This document shows, one piece after another, positions 58,781 to 64,000 of a stretch of 64,000 bases of DNA. Source of the DNA: Gloeophyllum trabeum ATCC 11539 (Eukaryota > Basidiomycota > Agaricomycetes > Gloeophyllales > Gloeophyllaceae); assembly GCF_000344685.1 (NCBI RefSeq), contig NW_006920413.1:890160-954159 (forward strand), read 5' to 3'. Position 1 is the stretch's first letter; each line of letters starts with the position of its first letter. The translations under genes were made by a program, and so were the position numbers. Under the pieces are notes generated by a model that was not told the origin of the DNA, did not search any database, and worked only from the letters and a program-made list of their open reading frames with translations.

Positions 58781-58982
58781 GGCTTTCGATTTTCCAGCCC
58801 GGAAGGACGACTCTACTTGCTTTTAGCCACACTGGTAGATAAAGGTGCCGAGAAGTCCGCCACATTCAACATGGTGACATCCCGTCATCTGGACAGTTTA
58901 TAATTAGTGTCGAGTAATTGCCCCCTAACGTATTCGAGTATCTGTTACGATCAGTCCTCCACTATCCTACGGACGAGGCACC
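58781..58982. promoter_or_regulatory. Short bidirectional promoter region (fRMsr / GLTP)
   Basis: Only 202 bp separate two divergent start codons, so both promoters must overlap or sit in neighbouring genes. No specific element is claimed. Confidence 0.5.
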
Positions 58983-59815
58983 ATGGCACCATTTCTTGAG
59001 TCCGTCAAGGTGTGTCTGGACAAGCAGCAGGTGCCTACGATGGTCTGACTGTCCTCAGTCATTCGCAGACGTTCCTATCACCGACGCTGGCGTCGACACA
59101 CTCGCTTTCTTGGAGGCGGCAGAGGGTTTGGTCCGCATATTTGGTACGAATATCATATCGTTGAGATCGGCCACGAGTATATGAACGCTATACCTCAGAT
59201 CTTCTTGGATCTACCGCGTTCGCTGTCGTGCAATCCGACCTGAGAGGGAACATTGAGGTAGGGCGGACTGACCTTCGGTCTATGACCATTGTAACATGCT
59301 TTGCAGAAAGTCCGTGCTAGGTACAACGCGGCACCAACTCAATCCGCAACACTCGAGCAGCTAGTCGAGAATGAGAAAGGCGAGAAGAAACGCACAGCGA
59401 CGGAGGGCCTCATGTGGCTTCTTCGGGGCCTCTCGTTCACGTGCAAAGGGCTTCAAAACGCACAGAACAACCGAACCGAAGAGCTCTCGACCGCCTTCAC
59501 TAAATCCTATGAAGTGACATTGAAGAAGTTCCACAATTTTGTGGTCAAGGGCGTATTCTCGGTATGTCCCGCTAAGCGCTCAGCAGCGTTGTCCCGAGTT
59601 TCCTGACATGTTCTACGTTCGTTCAGGTCGCAATGAAGGCATGTCCGTACCGCGCTGACTTCTACAAGAAATTGGCGGCAGATCCCGCTGGCGGACCGCC
59701 GGTGCCAGATGACAAGCTTAACGACGAGCTAAACAAATGGCTCGCAGGCCTTGAGAATATCCTTACGAGAGTCGAGGCCTTCTACGAGAAAGGTGGCTAT
59801 GGCAAGGGTTTGTGA
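58983..59815 (+). CDS. Glycolipid transfer protein (GLTP/HET-C2 family)
   Basis: Soluble carrier that moves glycosphingolipids between membranes. Five exons. MAPFLESVK joins SFADVPITDAGVDTLAFLEA, then LVRIF-D-LLGSTAFAVVQS. The headgroup-binding residues are visible: Asp, Asn and Lys in SDLRGNIEKVRARY, the stacking Trp in GLMWLLRGLSFTCKGLQ, and the His in KKFHNFVVKGVFS. The last exon reads VAMKACPYRADFYKKLAAD and LAGLENILTRVEAFYEKGGY, ending GKGL. About 205 residues, the expected family length. Confidence 0.94.
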
Positions 59816-59908
59816 CCTACCAATGCTCGGTACATGCTGTACATGTACACGGAACATACGCATGCACTAATTATACTCTTTCCCGACCGCCTACAAATTT
59901 GCTTTCAT

Positions 59909-60231
59909 TCAGTGCATGGCGAGTAATTTGTCGGCGGTCTCCCTTCTCTCGGTCGACTTCCTTCTAGCATCTCTGGGATTTCTGAAGATATCCGCCGCCT
60001 GACTCCGCATCTCCGCTCCAAATAAACGGTGAGCCAACGATGTCCGCGCTCTAATGCGGTTCGCGATGTTACCCAAGGGTGGGGAGTTTACCCTAATATG
60101 CTTGTCTTCCTGTTCGCCGTCTTTCGCATTATGTTGAAACCGTGGAAAGCTTGGGAGATTTATAGGGATGATACTCGTCGAAGAAATCCAAAACATCTAT
60201 GCGTTTCAGCACCTTCAAGGCGCAGTTTCAT
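59909..60231 (-). CDS. Weak candidate small gene, unknown
   Basis: A minus-strand end exon reads HIRVNSPPLGNIANRIRART, then HRLFGAEMRSQAADIFRN, and ends DKLLAMH at 59909. It can be joined to an upstream piece (MKLRLEGAETHRCFGFLRR) with GT-AG sites. The sequence looks more protein-like than its surroundings, but no family is recognised and the start is arbitrary; the frame stays open further upstream. Confidence 0.2.
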
Positions 60232-62403
60232 GGCAGTCGCTCTCGAGAGAATAGCACCCAGTATTAGTGCCAATGCCTCGCTGGTCTGAGAGTCCTGGGA
60301 CCGCTCAGCAGTGTTGCAACATGCGTAGATATAAGAGTGCGAAGTCAGCGAGTCTCTATAGACGGAGTAATTATGGACGTATCACGCGCGATGACCGACG
60401 GCATCACCCTGTTCGTTAAGTCCCCGCGTACTCCTCCAGAGGAAGTCATGGAACGCTCCAGCTGGAGCAGCACACGTACCGAAGTCCTGACCATCGATAT
60501 CATGGGGGGAGCAAGGACGTAACGTTACGTTGCAGACGTGAGACGACTCATGAGACAACAGTGTATGGGAATGTCTAGACAATTTGCTAGACTTGCGCGT
60601 GGTATAACGTTACTAGTAGGTGCTCCGATCTGGGACGGGCGGGCGTGCACTGGCAGATACGAGTTGCAGTCGAGCATGGGGGAGGAATTGAATAAACGCC
60701 GAGGATGTGCCGGACTTCCAAGGAAGAAAAAGTCATCGTTCGAATTAAGAGGAAATAGCCTGCAGACAACTTTATGCCAGTGGAGGTCGGTGTAATAGAG
60801 CAAGAGAGAGGTGATGGCCTCCCCCTCACATCGTAAGGTCCCCGATATCTCATTGTAGTTGGATCCTCGAGTGACGCGTGCACGGCGGGTGCTACTCGTA
60901 GATGCCGGCGGTCCGAAAGAGGGCAAGGGAATTTTGTTGGGAAAATGGAGAGCAGCTAGTATGCCACCTGCTACGTTGATAGACTCGTCTGTACACCCTG
61001 CGGTCCAGGATGCTGTAATGATCATACCCCTATCAGTCAGGCTTAAATGTCGCATTTCACTGGCATCCGCCTGATGCTCAAGCATAAGCCCTTCGCTTGC
61101 TTTCTCGGGGCCTGAGCCTCGGGCGGGAAGTAGCAAGAAGAGCATTGTCACATACGCCTCTGGATATCTAGACTCCAGGTTTCCAGATCGGATGCCAACT
61201 AGTAGAATTATGTCCAGCTCGAATAAGTCGGGTGTGGATCTAAAAGGCTCGTGAGAACAAATGGGACCAGTACAACAGGCGTTTCACAGAATCATAAGGT
61301 GAATGAACGCTATTATCCGCCTATGCTTGTATGGGAATGAAAGGATCCATTCCATGCACAGGCACCCTAGCGCTCAGGCGTCGCAAGACTGATGGTCGTC
61401 TAGTAACTGTAGATGGACAGAGGCGCCGTGGGAAGTCCCTCAGAAAACACCTGGGATATCATTTAGCGTTCTCACATAATGGAAGACTGCAAGGGGGAGA
61501 AATCTCAGGCCCTCTCTCCCGACGGGCCCCCGAGTCCGTAATAGACTTCCCCTAATTAAAGGTAGGGCTATACGCCGTCCAAGCGTGCCCAGTTAATTGC
61601 GTTAGTCACCGAGTCGTTAAATGAACAGAAAGGGACCCACGAAGGATGTGGAAAGAATCCCGAAACGAAGATAGGATTTTGGCTTATCTCAGCTTCTGCT
61701 CCCCGAGTTCGAGAAGAGGTCTTAACATGCCTCCTCTTGTCCAAGTATTGCCGTGCTAGGCGTCCGTGCTTTCACCTGCTCGCTGGATTGCGAGTTGGTT
61801 GTTGGTTGTACTGAATTGATAGGCGCGGGCTAGCCCTGTTATAGATGGGTGGGACGGTTGTACCAATGGTATTTCCTTACTGGTGTGTAACTGCTGACAA
61901 TCAGAAGACGCCGAATATCAGGAGTAAGGAATATTTCAAAGTAGAAGACGTCACTTGAGGGGTACAAGATGGTCTGTGGGAGATCCAATACGGCATATTT
62001 CTGCACCCGGACCTGTGGATGGCAATGAATCACGACCTGCTTATTCAAACGCATGAAAGCTTATGTACACGGCGTGTCAGTTCGTGGTGATTTCCAGATG
62101 CAGCAATTCCATCGACTGCCTACCTGTGTTATGAATGCATGGGAAGATAAGCTTCAACGATCCATCGCTTTTTAAAGAACAAACTCGCCTCCTCAAGAGC
62201 GCGGAGTTACCGGCCAGCGGGTGCATGTGCACATTAGTAAATTCCGGATTAGGAAGTTCATCATCGCTCTCACTCCTTTGCCAAACCGGCAACTGTGGCG
62301 CTCTTCAAGAAGTACATGAACTGCGTGCTCCGAGATGCCATTTCTTCAGCGATATATAAAGACACTTGACATGAGATGCAGCATCGTATACTAACCTGCT
62401 GCC
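60232..62403. other. Gene-poor stretch before WOPR-3
   Basis: About 2.2 kb. A minus-strand 208-codon frame at 60525-61151 has no recognisable domain, and the plus strand has only short frames. Presumably includes the WOPR-3 promoter; a long leader is common upstream of WOPR genes in other fungi. Confidence 0.35.
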
Positions 62404-63400
62404 ATGCAGACCCCTACTTGCACGGGAGTGCGCATCAGGTCCACCCGAGATGCCAACGTCTTATTCCACGCTGTGGCTCTGAACATCCTGCCCATGGTTG
62501 TTCGCCGCCTAGATAGCGATGCTCGCATGGCGCTCTGCTCTGGGTGTGTATACGTATGGGAAGAACGGTGCCATGGGCTACCCGAGGGATCTGAACCAGG
62601 CATTGAAAGATTTACGGACGGAAGGAGTTGGGGGCCTTCCCGAGCTCGTGATGTGAGTCGAGTCTCCTGGGCGTCTGGTCAAAAGTCATTCAACTGTCTG
62701 CAGGACTTTCTGTTTTACTACGAAAAATGTCCCTCAAAAACATTAACCGCTGGGAGCAGTAAGGCAGCGAAGTCCGTCTTTCATGTTTCGTTTCTTATGT
62801 TCGTAACCTGACAGCATTACTATCTCTCTTAGGCGACAGACCATGATCAAACAGACTTACTCTGTCTATGTGAACACCCCCGCTGGACTAAGGAAATGGC
62901 ACCTTAGTAAGCCATAGGCTCTGTCAGTGCCGGCCGTTCTGATGCGACATGTATTGTTAGATGCATACTATACACAGGAAACAGTAGACCAGTTGATAAC
63001 TGTCGACGACATTCCATCGCTCAGGAACCTCGTAGTGCCCGACTCGTACTACATCTGTGCCCGAGCAAGCCGGTCTCGCGAGGTGGCCACCAAGACAAAT
63101 CAATACCTCTCCGTAGGGTATGACACGCCCTCGCAGTCAGCACGGGGACGCTTCTTCGCATTTTCCGCATCCCCCTCTCCCCGCCCTTCGGAGTCAGATA
63201 CCGATACCACCCGGGTGGACTCTCCGATAATACCAGTGGCGGGTTCAAAAGATTCAGGTGGCTTGAGGCGTAGCCTTTCTCGGGAGCCATCTCGCATTCA
63301 ATTGGTTCCGCTGGAGTATTTACAGAGCATATCTCGGCACCGCGACCCAATAGACGACGAGGCTCTCAGAATCTTGTCTGGAAGGTCCAGCGCGCACTGA
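62404..63400 (+). CDS. WOPR-domain (Gti1/Pac2 family) regulator, paralogue 3
   Basis: Four exons (62404-62652, 62704-62771, 62833-62906, 62961-63400) total 831 nt, giving 276 residues. Start MQTPTCTGVRIRSTRDANVL, then NILPMVVRRLDSDARMALCS. PGIERFTDGRSWGPSRARD carries Phe where the family core RWTDG has Trp. The second half is DFLFYYEKCPSKTLTAG, then RQTMIKQTYSVYVNTPAGLR. The C-terminal part is AYYTQETVDQLITVDDIPSL, then a Ser-rich linker and the shared tail IQLVPLEYL...HRDPIDDEALRIL. The 68-nt second exon has the same length and position as exon 3 of paralogue 2, which supports both models. It lies on the opposite strand from the other two paralogues. Confidence 0.87.
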
Positions 63401-64000
63401 TCGTTCCGGAGCATTCGGGGTTCCATTTTCCTCCTTGAAGTCGATGGCTAGGAACTCTGTAAGCCTGATTGATGCTTGTCCGGTGAAGTTTTTCTCATGC
63501 CCATCTAAGTGGCCTGCTCGCGGTCTCATTCATCTCCACTCAATCTTACGCTGCACCACTGGTATCATACACGTACATACACGCAGCTTGGACTTCATAG
63601 ACATCAATTCCACGGACACTGTCGTGTATTTTACATGTAACATTCATTGTGGCTCGAGCCCCACTTTCGCCTTGTTTATCGCAGATATTCTGGGTATTCA
63701 CAGGGTAACTGTGCCCCGGGAACATCAATCGAAGACGGTAGTATTACAGACTTCAAAGGTGACTGCAGTCGACGGATGCTCTAGAACCAATTTGCCGCGA
63801 CAGGACATGCTATTAACGGGCACACAAGAAGTCGAACCTTTCTCATTTTCTACGGGCGATGTAAGCCCCCAATCATTGCAGGAATGGTCTGTTCTCGAAC
63901 TCCAAATGTAAGGCATGTGAGGGTTACATACAGCATCCTAAGCCGCATCAGGTGCAATTAATAGCTCTCATTAGTGACCTTCAAAGGACGACGCCGGACA
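63401..64000. other. Window end, downstream of WOPR-3
   Basis: About 600 bases to the window edge. A plus-strand 158-codon frame at 63435-63911 has no recognisable domain. No gene called. Confidence 0.35.

Noticed and set aside
60525..61151. 208-codon minus-strand frame before WOPR-3
   Set aside because: No domain, no splice context, and residue usage resembles random translation.
1..64000. tRNA, rRNA or CRISPR features
   Set aside because: I looked for T-loop-like GTTCGA/GTTCAA contexts and for regular short spaced repeats. The few hits lie in coding sequence or lack matching arms, and CRISPR is not expected in a fungal nuclear genome.

Overview
This is a 64 kb piece of a basidiomycete (mushroom-forming, Agaricomycete-like) nuclear genome. 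The evidence is dense genes with many short (about 45-65 nt) GT-AG introns and a FunK1-type kinase, a family typical of these fungi. Delta-12 desaturase, Zn2Cys6 and WOPR-type regulators fit the same group. The species cannot be named from the sequence. Two runs of N (4530-5154 and 25320-26056) mark assembly gaps. Gene models were spliced by eye, and exon joins are given where reading frame and family homology agree.

Layout. 0-4 kb: a large Ser/Pro-rich protein on the minus strand whose C-terminus resembles an Ulp1-like fold. 4.0-5.66 kb: a non-autonomous hAT-type element with 8-bp target-site duplication, broken by gap 1. 6.5-10.8 kb: the replisome hub Ctf4/Mcl1. 11.1-12.7 kb: a mitochondrial Mtf1/rRNA dimethylase-family protein. 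13.35-15.14 kb: a delta-12 fatty acid desaturase. 15.7-19.9 kb: a membrane-anchored Ser-rich protein. 20.9-22.05 kb: MND1. 22.3-24.6 kb: an acidic nuclear-type protein and a ZCCHC9-like zinc-knuckle protein. 24.6-26.7 kb: an AT-rich stretch around gap 2. 26.8-27.5 kb: a pterin dehydratase with a mitochondrial presequence. 28.0-29.8 kb: a FunK1 kinase. 30.8-32.2 kb: mevalonate diphosphate decarboxylase. 32.4-33.7 kb: a Vps3844-domain membrane protein. 34.4-35.0 kb: Hsp20. 35.1-38.7 kb: a Zn2Cys6/fungal_trans regulator. 39.3-39.8 kb: a small coiled-coil protein. 40.4-41.6 kb: TFIIA large subunit. 41.9-43.4 kb: an F-box protein. 43.4-54.7 kb: a gene-poor stretch whose only firm genes are two WOPR (Gti1/Pac2) regulators. 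54.7-59.8 kb: cysteinyl-tRNA synthetase, free methionine-R-sulfoxide reductase and a GLTP-fold lipid transfer protein. 62.4-63.4 kb: a third WOPR paralogue.

Most genes are unrelated housekeeping functions (replication, meiosis, translation, sterol and lipid metabolism, stress), as is usual in fungi. Several pairs are divergent and may share promoters: Mtf1/desaturase, membrane protein/MND1, FunK1/MVD1, Vps3844/Hsp20, small coiled-coil/TFIIA, WOPR-2/CysRS, and fRMsr/GLTP with only 202 bp between start codons. The part that looks lineage-specific is the local group of three WOPR regulators, which share a C-terminal motif outside the WOPR domain and differ in intron content. Other notable points are a 6-nt microexon inside a zinc-cluster motif, a start-codon-only first exon in MND1, an SQ/TQ cluster in Ctf4, and the hAT element whose gap may be an assembly artefact.
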